Below, one piece after another: positions 1 through 6,323 of a DNA stretch of 19,540 nucleotides; the stretch's first letter is position 1; every line of letters starts with the position of its first letter. The DNA lies in assembly GCA_038200435.1 (NCBI GenBank), contig JBBPXY010000054.1, positions 1 to 19,540 on the forward strand, read 5' to 3'. Below the pieces are notes generated by a model, which made no database searches, had not been told where the DNA came from, and saw nothing but the letters and a program-made list of their open reading frames with translations. Both the position numbers and the translations under genes were made by a program. Origin of the DNA: JBBPXY01 sp038200435. Its GTDB lineage: Bacteria; Actinomycetota; Thermoleophilia; Solirubrobacterales; Solirubrobacteraceae.

Positions 1-1
1 G

Positions 2-58
2 ATCGCCGCCACCCACAACCTCCTCAAGCTCTTCCGCTACCAGCCCCAGACCGCCTGA
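2..58 (+). CDS. Transposase, 3' end only (IS5/IS1182-like)
   Basis: The window opens inside an open frame whose last 18 residues end in ATHNLLKLFRYQ...TA before TGA at 56-58. A terminal A-x-HNLLKLxR stretch is typical of the end of DDE transposases of the IS5/IS1182 group, where it lies in the last helix of the catalytic domain. Only the end is present, so catalytic residues cannot be checked. A probable terminal repeat follows at 173-188, which fits an insertion sequence whose body lies upstream of the window. The family call rests on one short motif and is moderate. Confidence 0.5.
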   Translation: MAATHNLLKLFRYQPQTA

Positions 59-172
59 GAAGGAGGCCCCGGGACCCGCGAAGCCGCCCGCGACCCCCGC
101 TGGCCCGATCGCTACCCCGCCGCACCGCCGCGTCCGCGGCGTTCGCCGCCGCCCCATCACGCCCGCGGCAAC

Positions 173-188
173 CCTTACGCAACAGCCT
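173..188. mobile_element. Probable right terminal inverted repeat of the IS
   Basis: The stretch ccttacgcaacagcct, read on the other strand as ggctgttgcgtaagg, resembles the 'gg-(n)-ctgttgc' outer ends of several IS families. It lies about 115 bases after the transposase stop, a normal distance. The left end is outside the window, so neither the repeat nor a target-site duplication can be confirmed. Confidence 0.35.
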
Positions 189-202
189 CATAGCGCATGT
201 TT

Positions 203-239
203 CTGTCCACAAGCGAGGTCCGACTGCGCTTGTGGACAG
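203..239. repeat. Perfect 13-bp inverted repeat (hairpin), possible bidirectional terminator
   Basis: ctgtccacaagcg at 203-215 is followed after 11 bases by its exact reverse complement at 227-239. It sits between the probable IS end and the stop codon of the minus-strand membrane protein at 257, where two transcripts converge. The stem could act as a terminator for either side, although there is no T-run after it on either strand. It could also be a protein-binding palindrome or the IS target. The repeat is certain; its role is not. Confidence 0.55.
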
Positions 240-256
240 TAATCGTCGGGCCGTTC

Positions 257-763
257 TTAGTCTGCGGCCCCCTCGGGCGCCCGCAGGGCGAGCACGAGGT
301 TTACTGCGCCGACCAGGCCGAGCAGGATCGCGTAGGCCTCGCCCTTGGCGAGCGCCTCGGGGTAGTCGTCGGCGAGGAAGAGAAAGAACCCAGTGGCCGT
401 GACGGCCCCGGCGATGCCGAGCGCGTCAGCCGAGAACTCGTGGCTGCCGAGGTAGGCGGCGAGCATCGCGCCCAGGCCGGCGCCGAGCAGGTAACCCGCC
501 GGCGGGTTGATCCCCGTGCTGGCCTCGTCGATCAGGGCCACGGTCGCTCCGAAGGCGACGATCACGATCGCCGTCGCCCAGTGCCCACCGGTGCGCCCGC
601 CCAGCGCCGCCGCGGCGAGGTAGGCGAGCCCGACGATCAGCGGCACCCAATGGAACTCGAGCGGCCCGACGCCCGTCAGAAGCTCGACCGCCGCCGCTCC
701 CGCGAGGAGGGCCCCGGCTTGGCGCAGTCGCACCGCGCGGGGCTTGTCGGCGGCGGTGAGCAT
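257..763 (-). CDS. Hypothetical multi-pass membrane protein
   Basis: This 168-residue protein of no recognised family consists almost entirely of hydrophobic segments: about five likely membrane helices near residues 15-32, 38-55, 62-80, 90-107, 118-130 and 145-162, some short. Short polar loops lie between them (for example LIDEASTGINPPAG near 77-90). A purine-rich stretch (gaggggg) lies just before the ATG at 763, supporting the start. It lies 33 bases downstream of the site-2 protease gene on the same strand, so the two may be co-transcribed. No catalytic motif is visible. It may be a small integral membrane protein with a structural or transport-related role, but no function is assigned. 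Confidence 0.75.
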   Translation of the reverse strand: MLTAADKPRAVRLRQAGALLAGAAAVELLTGVGPLEFHWVPLIVGLAYLAAAALGGRTGGHWATAIVIVAFGATVALIDEASTGINPPAGYLLGAGLGAMLAAYLGSHEFSADALGIAGAVTATGFFLFLADDYPEALAKGEAYAILLGLVGAVNLVLALRAPEGAAD

Positions 764-796
764 CCGCCCCCTCAGTCCCGCCGGGTGCCTACCGCG

Positions 797-1663
797 TTAC
801 GCGTCAGCGAACGTACGCACCACGTGCGTGGCGTCCATCGCCACGAACAGGGCGACCGCAAGCCCGACGTAGACGAGGCCGACCAGCAGCCGGTCGCGCG
901 GGCGCACCCGGTAGTAGGCCTCCTGCTCCGGCCCGCCCGCCTTGCGCTGCTTCCACCGGCGGCGCACGTCGAAGAATCCGAGCAGCAGGAACAGGAAGAT
1001 GAACGGATTGGGGAAGAGCACGACCATTACCACGAGGGCGGCGAGTCCCACGAACCACATCCACGGCGCCATCGCCGCCATCGCCCGGCCGCCGTCGAAC
1101 GGGCTGACGGGGATCAGGTTGAAGAGGTTGAGGAAGAAGCCCGTGAACGCGAGCGCCTCCCAGAAGACGTTGCCCGTCAGCAGGTAGATGCCCGCGACCA
1201 CCGCGGCGCCGATCGAGCCGAGGATCGGGCCGGCCAGCCCCACGCGCGCCTCCGCCAGCGCGTTGTCACCCAGCGACTTCGCTCCCACCACCGCGCCGAG
1301 GAACGGGATGAAGAGCGGGGCGCTGGCTTCGATCCCCTCGCGGCGCAGCTGGAAGACGTGCCCCATCTCGTGCACGAGCAGCAGCAGCACGAAGCCGACG
1401 GCGAACTTCCACCCAAAGATCAGCGAGTAGGCAGCGATGGAGACGAGCATCGAAGCTGACGTGGTGAGGAGCTTGATCTTCGGCAGCAGCAGCAGGAAGA
1501 ACTTGAGCTTCGCGAGCAGCGCGACGAGCGCTACGCCGATGCCTCCGAGGCGCTTGCCGAGGGTCTTGCGCTCCTCGAAGGGCGAGCCGTTGGGAGGTCC
1601 CTCGGGCAGTGGCGGGTTGGTCGCGGGAGGCGCCGGAGGGAGCCATTCGGTGCGCTGTTCCAT
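797..1663 (-). CDS. Site-2 protease family (M50) membrane metalloprotease
   Basis: This 288-residue intramembrane zinc protease belongs to the M50/S2P family, which cuts membrane-anchored substrates such as anti-sigma factors. The zinc-binding HEMGH is at residues 98-102 in a hydrophobic segment (LLLLVHEMGHVFQL). The second ligand motif NLIPVSPFDGG is near 180-192, with Asp190 as the expected third zinc ligand. Several membrane helices flank both motifs, and the first 40 residues are proline-rich and cytoplasmic-looking. The open frame extends further upstream, but that extension runs into the tmRNA gene, so the ATG at 1663 is the sensible start. A GAGAAT box six bases before it would allow a leaderless transcript. 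No PDZ domain is present, as in the smaller S2P subgroup. The substrate is unknown. Confidence 0.88.
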   Translation of the reverse strand: MEQRTEWLPPAPPATNPPLPEGPPNGSPFEERKTLGKRLGGIGVALVALLAKLKFFLLLLPKIKLLTTSASMLVSIAAYSLIFGWKFAVGFVLLLLVHEMGHVFQLRREGIEASAPLFIPFLGAVVGAKSLGDNALAEARVGLAGPILGSIGAAVVAGIYLLTGNVFWEALAFTGFFLNLFNLIPVSPFDGGRAMAAMAPWMWFVGLAALVVMVVLFPNPFIFLFLLLGFFDVRRRWKQRKAGGPEQEAYYRVRPRDRLLVGLVYVGLAVALFVAMDATHVVRTFADA

Positions 1664-1726
1664 ACGCACATTCTCGCAGGCGGTGCCGGCGGGCTGGACA
1701 GCGCAGGTAGAATGGGCGGTTCCCCC

Positions 1727-2092
1727 GGGGACGACAGGCTTCGACGTGGTTGTTTCTTGGGTGTAGTTGCGAGCCGAGGTCCCCGGTCGGCCTCGTAAAA
1801 CAACCGGGAAAACCATAAGTGCGGACTCTCACGAGTTCGCCCTCGCCGCTTAGCAACTAGCTAAGCCGTGTAGGGCTCCCGTTCCCGACCCGCCCGCGGC
1901 CGGGGTTCTCGGGATCAAAATGCGGGCTAAGCCCGGGAAGGCCCGCCCTCGCCGACCCGGGGACTCTTAGAGGGCTGGTCCGGGTCAACCCCGCCGGCGT
2001 GGCGAGCCCCGGACGAGAACAGAGCGCCGGATATGCTCGTAGACGCTGCACTCTCGCGACCGCGGACGTGGGTTCAATTCCCACCGTCTCCA
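1727..2092 (+). ncRNA. ssrA: tmRNA (transfer-messenger RNA)
   Basis: This RNA rescues stalled ribosomes together with SmpB and tags the nascent chain for proteolysis. The 5' end ggggacg pairs with cgtctcc at 2085-2091 to form a seven-base-pair acceptor stem, with discriminator A at 2092. The T arm is gtggg-ttcaatt-cccac at 2068-2084. After the discriminator the genome reads tagg, so CCA is not encoded and must be added. The internal reading frame starts at 1821 (see the tag feature) and is followed by GC-rich pseudoknot-like pairs between 1860 and 2010. A TAGAAT -10-like box lies at 1708-1713, upstream of the mature 5' end. The length of 366 nt is normal. A typical false minus-strand protein beginning METVGIEPTSA is an artefact of this gene. 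Confidence 0.95.
1821..1853 (+). other. tmRNA proteolysis-tag reading frame (ADSHEFALAA)
   Basis: The resume codon GCG at 1821 follows ATAAGT and opens ten codons reading ADSHEFALAA before TAG at 1851. The ending ALAA is the known degron for ClpXP-type proteases. Actinobacterial tags often start ADSH or ANS and run to about 12 residues, so this one is two residues shorter than the Mycobacterium form ADSHQRDYALAA as I recall it. Confidence 0.9.
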
Positions 2093-2107
2093 TAGGTGAT
2101 CCCAGTC

Positions 2108-2122
2108 TGGTACCGTTTTGGT
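2108..2122 (+). promoter_or_regulatory. Extended -10 promoter of the toxin-antitoxin operon, leaderless
   Basis: TGG-TACCGT (2108-2116) is an extended -10 box, followed by six bases and then the ATG at 2123, so the transcript should begin at or next to the start codon. No Shine-Dalgarno sequence is present. A -35 element would fall inside the ssrA acceptor stem. Two similar words, tggtacc and tggtatg (2108-2125), flank a gtttt spacer and could be half-sites for antitoxin autorepression. That last point is inference. Confidence 0.45.
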
Positions 2123-2353
2123 ATGAGCAAGCAGATCGCGGTGCGTTTGGCAGACGACCTTGTGGCCTTCGTCGATGACATCGTCGGATCCGGGCAGGAA
2201 CCTAGTCGCGCGGCGGTAGTCGCTGGTGCGCTGGACCGCGAGCGTCGGCGGCTTGTCGCGGCTCGCGACGCGTCGATCCTCGCGCGCACGGGCGAGGATC
2301 CCGAACTGGCTGGCTTGGCCAAGCACGCCGCGAGTATTCAGCTCGACCCGTAG
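2123..2353 (+). CDS. Type II antitoxin, ribbon-helix-helix (MazE-type)
   Basis: This 76-residue protein begins MSKQIAVRLADDLVAFVDDIV, a beta strand plus helix with the spacing of a ribbon-helix-helix DNA-binding domain. SRAAVVAGALDRERRR follows as the second helix. The remaining 25 residues (up to IQLDP) form a charged, probably flexible tail of the sort that wraps and inhibits the toxin. The ATG at 2123 is preferred over a codon nine residues upstream because the family normally starts at this strand and because the promoter box lies directly before it. Its TAG stop shares one base with the GTG start of the toxin, the classic coupling of TA operons. Antitoxin and complex usually repress their own promoter. 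Confidence 0.85.
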   Translation: MSKQIAVRLADDLVAFVDDIVGSGQEPSRAAVVAGALDRERRRLVAARDASILARTGEDPELAGLAKHAASIQLDP

Positions 2354-2652
2354 TGCGGCCGATTCACGTCGCGCACCTGGACAAGGCCAGGCCGGTCCTG
2401 ATCTTGACCCGGGAACTGGCCCGCCCGCACCTCAACACGGTGACGGTGGCTCCGATCACGAGCACGATCCGCGGTCTGTCTACTGAGGTGGCGGTCGATG
2501 CCGCGAACGGTCTCGAGCAGCCGTCCGTTGTTGCCCTCGACCATGTGACGACGATCCCCGCAGCCGCCCTCGGTTCCCGGATTGGACTGCTTTTCGACCT
2601 TCAGGAGGCCGCATTGTCCCAGGCGATCCGCGCTGCCTTCGACCTTGACTGA
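2353..2652 (+). CDS. Type II toxin, MazF/PemK-like endoribonuclease
   Basis: This 99-residue protein is translated from a GTG that overlaps the antitoxin stop (TAGTG). It shows the MazF core: an initial strand RPIHVAHLDKARPVLILTR, then VTVAPITSTIRGLSTEV near residues 29-45 with the conserved Thr/Arg region of the active site, and a LDHVTTIPAAAL strand-turn near 62-73. MazF toxins cut mRNA or other RNAs at short sites. Length and order match the family (about 95-115 residues). Cleavage specificity cannot be read from the sequence. No following gene is coupled to it. Confidence 0.87.
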   Translation: MRPIHVAHLDKARPVLILTRELARPHLNTVTVAPITSTIRGLSTEVAVDAANGLEQPSVVALDHVTTIPAAALGSRIGLLFDLQEAALSQAIRAAFDLD

Positions 2653-2847
2653 CGAGCGCTCGATGGCCTATTGGGGAGTTCGATAGTCGTTCCATCCCAG
2701 CCCTTTGGTTTGGGGTGCTTACCGGCTGGCGGGCGCGACCGGTGGCTCAAGGCCCATGACCAGGAGATCCATAAAGATCAAGCTCACGAGCCTGCGTCCC
2801 CTAAGCATGGAACGCTTACCTCCGCCATTCAATTGGTTCGCGCCGAG
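2653..2847. other. Non-coding stretch between the toxin gene and gene debris
   Basis: About 195 bases without a convincing gene, RNA or repeat. Plus-strand frames here read into the reverse side of the decayed minus-strand gene and have no recognisable start signal or domain. The base composition is slightly less GC-rich than the flanks. Confidence 0.5.
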
Positions 2848-3263
2848 TCATACCTGATGGACGCCGCGCTGGCAGGCGATGCCCGGCTCGCTCGAGCCCT
2901 CGGACACGAAGTCGGTTTTCGATACGACGGAGAGGCGCGGGAGCGCGGCGAGATCGTCTGGCGCTTCTCCTCCGGACTCCATCGCGGCGGCGAGCTCTCG
3001 GCGGTTGTGGGCCGCGCGTGGGCGTGGTCGAGCTCGGCGTGCAGGTCGAAGTAGCGCGTCGCGTCGCTCTCCGGGGCCGCGCCGTAGTGCTCCATGAGCC
3101 CGGCGCACTTGGTCTCCGAGATCGCCGGCTGGGCGGCCTCGATCGCGTGCAGGGCAGCGAGGGCCGCGGTGCGGTCGCGGGAGGAGTCGCTCCAGGCCGC
3201 GGCGCAGGCCGCCGTCTCGGCGATGGGCTCCGCGGCGGTGTCGCCACCGACCGAACGCAGGAA
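2848..3263 (-). pseudogene. Decayed remnant of a PqqC/TenA-like (iron-containing redox enzyme) protein
   Basis: Read on the minus strand from 3263, one frame gives GGDTAAEPIAETAACAAAW, then AALAALHAIEAAQPAISETK, CAGLMEHYG and YFDLHAELDHAHA. These match the C-terminal half of the heme-oxygenase-like PqqC/TenA family, where the last His-containing helix helps bind metal or cofactor. At about 3015 the coding sense moves to another frame (HNRRELAAAMESGGEAPDDL) and then fades out by 2848. The N-terminal half with the first metal ligands is missing. This is therefore a frameshifted fragment, not a working enzyme. The match is from recall of the family, not alignment. Confidence 0.6.
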
Positions 3264-3268
3264 GCCGT

Positions 3269-3451
3269 CCCGACGAGGTTGTTGAAGAACCCTGATTCGA
3301 ACGCCGCAATGGCCGCGTCCAGCCGCTTCGCGCCCTTCGATGACTCCTCGCGAGCGGCGCACACCAGCTCCTGGTAGGTAGATACCTGCTGGGCGATCTG
3401 GGAGCGGCAGTGATCGACGTAGCCCTGGTCGACGTGGCTGATCGCAAGCAT
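3269..3451 (-). pseudogene. N-terminal fragment of an unidentified cytoplasmic protein
   Basis: From the ATG at 3451 a coding-looking frame runs for about 61 residues (MLAISHVDQGYVDHCRSQ... to ESGFFNNLVG) and then loses its character at 3269, where a different frame carries the PqqC-like remnant. The segment is helical and charged, and ends in an FFNNLV motif. That recalls actinobacterial proteins with an E-x-x-FFNN-(M/L)-V segment followed by a longer body that is absent here, but this similarity is weak. A purine-rich gagaaaagg lies about 11 bases before the ATG. The open frame formally continues to 2816 but translates the neighbour out of frame. Confidence 0.4.
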
Positions 3452-3564
3452 GGCTGCACGTACCTTTTCTCGAGTGGTCGTCCTACTGACGACGGGCGGC
3501 GGCGGAAGCGACATCGCGCGCCCCGATAGGGTCGATCTCAACCGCCGCCACGAGGAGCTTCGCC

Positions 3565-4566
3565 TTGCCTGAGACCAACCATGCCTTCCGCCTTGCCTCG
3601 CGACCCTCGGGGCTACCGACGCGCGAGAACTGGAACTACGTCGAGGAGCCGGCCGGAACGCCGGGCGAGGGCGAGGTTCTCGTCCGCGTCGAGTTCATCT
3701 CGCTCGACCCGGCGATGCGCGGCTGGATGAACGACGCGCGCTCCTACATTCCGCCGGTCGGGATCGGCGAGGTGATGCGCGCCCTCGGAGTGGGCGAGGT
3801 CGTCGAGTCAAACCACGAGGGGCTCGCGCCCGGCGATCACGTCAGCGGACTCCTCGGTGTGCAGTCCTATGTCGTCGCGGCCGGCGCCGGTCTGATGAAG
3901 GTCGATCCTGACGCCGCGCCCCTGCCCAAGTGGCTGAGCGCACTCGGGATGCCGGGCATGACGGCGTACTTCGGACTGCTCGACATCGGCAAGCCGCAAG
4001 AGGGCGAGACCGTCGTGGTCTCCGGTGCGGCCGGGGCGGTCGGGCAGGTCGTCGGGCAGATCGCGAAGCTCAAGGGCTGCCGCGTAGTCGGGATTGCCGG
4101 CGGACCGGCGAAGTGCGCCTACGTGGTCGACGAGCTTGGCTTCGATGCCGCCATCGACTACAAGGGTGAGGATGTGGCAGAGGGCCTGCGCAAGCATTGC
4201 CCGAAGGGGATCGACATCTACTTCGACAACGTCGGTGGGGAGATCCTCGACGCGGCGCTGGCCGGGATCGCCCGCTATGGCCGGGTCATCATCTGCGGCG
4301 CCATCTCGCAGTACAACGCGACAGAGGCGGTGCGCGGTCCGGCGAACTACCTCTCGCTCCTCGTGAACCACGCGAGCATGACCGGCTTCGTCGTCTCCGA
4401 CTACGGCAGCCGCTTCGCCGAGGGAGGCAAGCAGATGGGGGAGTGGCTCGCCGCAGGCGAGCTCAAGTCGCGCGAAGACGTCGTCGAGGGCCTCGAGACG
4501 TTCCCCGAAACGCTGCTCAAGCTCTTCAGCGGCGAGAACGACGGCAAGCTCGTGCTCGCCGTCTAG
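3565..4566 (+). CDS. NADP-dependent oxidoreductase, CurA/zinc-independent MDR family
   Basis: This 333-residue cytoplasmic enzyme of the medium-chain reductase superfamily belongs to the group of curcumin/prostaglandin/leukotriene reductases, which reduce alkenal or alkenone double bonds with NADPH. An N-terminal GroES-like domain (to about residue 120) includes FISLDPAMRGWMND, a hallmark of this subgroup. It is followed by the Rossmann domain with SGAAGAVGQVVGQIAK near 153-168 (glycine-rich AAGAVG at 155-160) and the DYKGEDV and YFDNVGG strands. No zinc-site cysteines are seen. The start is TTG at 3565: gaggag at 3552-3557 lies seven bases before it, and no in-frame ATG fits better. It precedes the methyltransferase by 18 bases on the same strand, so they may be co-transcribed. 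The real substrate is unknown. Confidence 0.92.
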   Translation: MPETNHAFRLASRPSGLPTRENWNYVEEPAGTPGEGEVLVRVEFISLDPAMRGWMNDARSYIPPVGIGEVMRALGVGEVVESNHEGLAPGDHVSGLLGVQSYVVAAGAGLMKVDPDAAPLPKWLSALGMPGMTAYFGLLDIGKPQEGETVVVSGAAGAVGQVVGQIAKLKGCRVVGIAGGPAKCAYVVDELGFDAAIDYKGEDVAEGLRKHCPKGIDIYFDNVGGEILDAALAGIARYGRVIICGAISQYNATEAVRGPANYLSLLVNHASMTGFVVSDYGSRFAEGGKQMGEWLAAGELKSREDVVEGLETFPETLLKLFSGENDGKLVLAV

Positions 4567-4584
4567 ACCTACCGCGCTCACCCC

Positions 4585-5424
4585 ATGATCTACCCGCGGA
4601 CGCGCCACGAGCCCCCGACGGTGGGCGCCCATTATGACGTGCTCGACGCCTACTACCGGGAGATCTGGGGCGAGCACGTGCACCACGGACTGTGGGAGAC
4701 GGGGGACGAGACACCCGCCGAGGCGACGCGCGCCCTGATCGATCTCGTCGCGGACCGTGCCGCGATAGCCGCCGGCGCGCGAGTGTGCGACGTGGGCTGC
4801 GGCTACGGCGGCACCGCCCGGGTGCTGCACGGGAGTCGCGGGGCCGACGTCACCGGTCTCACCGTCTCTCGTGTTCAATTCGCCTACGCCTTCGAGCGGG
4901 CCGGCGAGGGCCTCAACTTCCTGTGCCGCGACTGGCTGGCGAACGAGCTGCCCGCGAGCTCTTTCGACGCAGTGATCGCGATCGAGAGCCTCTCCCACAT
5001 GGCCGACAAGGCGCGCGCCTTCAGGGAGTGCGCGCGCGTGGCCAGGCCCGGAGGCCGCGTAGTCGTGTGCGACTGGCTCGCGGGAGAGACGCCCTCGCGC
5101 GTGCAGCGCCAAACGTTGCTCGAGCCGATCTGCCGCGAGGGCCGGCTGCCCAGCCTCGCCACCGCGCGCGAGTACAAAGCGCTCGCGCAGGAGGCCGGGC
5201 TGCGTGTCGAGCGCTTCGAGGACCTATCTGGCCGGGTCGGCCGCACCTGGCTCATCTGCCTGCGTCGTCTGGGGCGACGGCTGGCCGTCGATCCCGAAGC
5301 GCGCCGGTTCCTCCTAGGCCCGCGCAACCCCGACCGCGCCTTCGCCCTCAGCATGGTGCGCATCCCGCTGGCCTACCGCACGGGCGCGATGCGGCTCGGC
5401 GTGCTGACGATGAGCAGGCATTAG
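4585..5424 (+). CDS. SAM-dependent class I methyltransferase
   Basis: This 279-residue protein has the Rossmann-like methyltransferase core: motif I VCDVGCGYGG at 67-76, a motif III/IV area FDAVIAIESLSHM, and RVARPGGRVVVCDW before the C-terminal cap. The N-terminal AHYDVLDAYYREIWGEHVHHGLW resembles the start of small-molecule O/C-methyltransferases of the tocopherol/sarcosine/RebM type, where this segment closes over SAM. The C-terminal 80 residues are basic and helical (LRRLGRRLAVDPEARRFLLG). The ATG at 4585 has no clear ribosome-binding site, so translation may depend on the upstream oxidoreductase. The substrate cannot be deduced; a lipid, quinone or isoprenoid-like acceptor is possible. 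Confidence 0.88.
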   Translation: MIYPRTRHEPPTVGAHYDVLDAYYREIWGEHVHHGLWETGDETPAEATRALIDLVADRAAIAAGARVCDVGCGYGGTARVLHGSRGADVTGLTVSRVQFAYAFERAGEGLNFLCRDWLANELPASSFDAVIAIESLSHMADKARAFRECARVARPGGRVVVCDWLAGETPSRVQRQTLLEPICREGRLPSLATAREYKALAQEAGLRVERFEDLSGRVGRTWLICLRRLGRRLAVDPEARRFLLGPRNPDRAFALSMVRIPLAYRTGAMRLGVLTMSRH

Positions 5425-5462
5425 GCGCGGGCTCCCCTCGCGTGCCCTGGAGGACCGACCGG

Positions 5463-6238
5463 TCAGGCGGTGGCGATCTCGTGCAGCAGTCCGGTGAGCT
5501 CCTCGGGCGCCGACCACATCGCCCAGTGTCCTGTCGCGAGCTCGCGCAGCTCCCAGTCGGGGGCGGCGAACACTCCGACCCGAGGGTCACCGTCGGCGAT
5601 CAGGCCGCGCACCGTCTCGACGTTCATACCGCTCGCGGTGCAGAGGATCGCGATGCGGCGAACGTCGCCGGCGACGTCGCGAACGGTCCGCACGGGCGAG
5701 GTGAGCGTTGCGTACGGCTGTGGTGTGCCTCGCTCCTCCAGCAGCCGGAAGTGCTCGTCGCGCAGCCCGGCGGCGCTACCGAAGATCCCGCTCTCGGTCG
5801 TGGCGCGGTCGGGCACGGGCCACATCCATCCATCGCCGCGCTCGTCGGCGTCGCGCTGCTGGTGGTCTCGCAGCTCGGGCGCTGTACGTCGGCGATCGAC
5901 ATCCCGTCGGGCAAAGGTCCCGTGTCGAGGTAGACGGAAGCGTTCAGCCGCTCCGGCCGCCGGGCCGCGACGGCGCCCACGACGACGCCGGAGTAGCTGT
6001 GGCCGACGAGCACCGCGTCCTCGAGCTCCTCGAAGTCGAGCACGTTCACTACGTCGGTAACGTGGGTCTCGACATCGACCTCGCGGGTGGCGAGATGCGC
6101 GCGATCACCTAGCCCGGTCAGCGTGACCGGGTAGACCTCGTGGCCGCCGGACCGGAGCCGCTCCGCGACGTCCTTCCAAGCCCAGCCGCCGAGGCAGGCG
6201 CCGGGAACGAGGACGAGCGGACGGGTCTTGCCTGCCAT
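5463..6238 (-). pseudogene. Alpha/beta hydrolase (esterase) interrupted by one frameshift
   Basis: From ATG 6238 the protein starts as a textbook small alpha/beta hydrolase: LVLVPGACLGGWAWKDVAERL, TLTGLGDRAHL, and nucleophile elbow GHSYSG at 79-84 (Ser81). After SIADVQ-RP near base 5880 the frame is lost. One base further along it resumes as ELRDHQQRDADERGDGWMWP and continues to TGHWAMWSAPEEL, which supplies the catalytic His, and TGA at 5463. The whole span is 776 bases, one short of 259 codons, so a single missing base in the ggg run at 5877-5879 explains it. The family includes methylesterase/SABP2-like enzymes. It could be a genuine young pseudogene or a sequencing error. A TACTAT box lies six bases before the ATG. 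Confidence 0.85.
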
Positions 6239-6250
6239 GACCCGATAGTA
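6239..6250 (-). promoter_or_regulatory. Leaderless-type promoter of the alpha/beta hydrolase
   Basis: On the minus strand TACTAT (6250-6245) is followed by cgggtc and the ATG at 6238. That is a -10 box six bases from the start codon with no Shine-Dalgarno sequence between. The spacing repeats at several other genes here. No TTGACA-like -35 is evident. Confidence 0.45.
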
Positions 6251-6323
6251 GGCGGGCTCCGATTAGTTCTGCGCCTCCCGTCGGTCAGTATTGAAAGAGG
6301 CCCAACCACTGAAGGGATCCGCT

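Noticed and set aside
197..1459. Long plus-strand open frame of 420 codons
   Set aside because: It is the reverse side of two convincing minus-strand membrane-protein genes and has a composition rich in Arg, Glu and His with no domain.
1664..1816. N-terminal extension of the site-2 protease
   Set aside because: It would translate the 5' end of the tmRNA in reverse; the ATG at 1663 gives the normal family start.
1857..2326. Minus-strand open frames starting METVGIEPTSA or containing WRRWELNPRPRSRE
   Set aside because: These are the well-known false proteins produced by reading a tmRNA or tRNA 3' end in reverse; the DNA is ssrA.
2671..3054. Plus-strand open frame of 127 codons after the toxin gene
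   Set aside because: Its second half is the reverse of the PqqC-like remnant, and its first half has no domain and no ribosome-binding site; left as non-coding.
2093..3564. A complete integrative element at ssrA
   Set aside because: No integrase and no second copy of the ssrA 3' end could be found in the window; only the suggestion of an old insertion remains.
3808..5112. Minus-strand open frame of 434 codons
   Set aside because: It lies opposite the CurA-type oxidoreductase and the methyltransferase, which have clear domains; this is a high-GC shadow.
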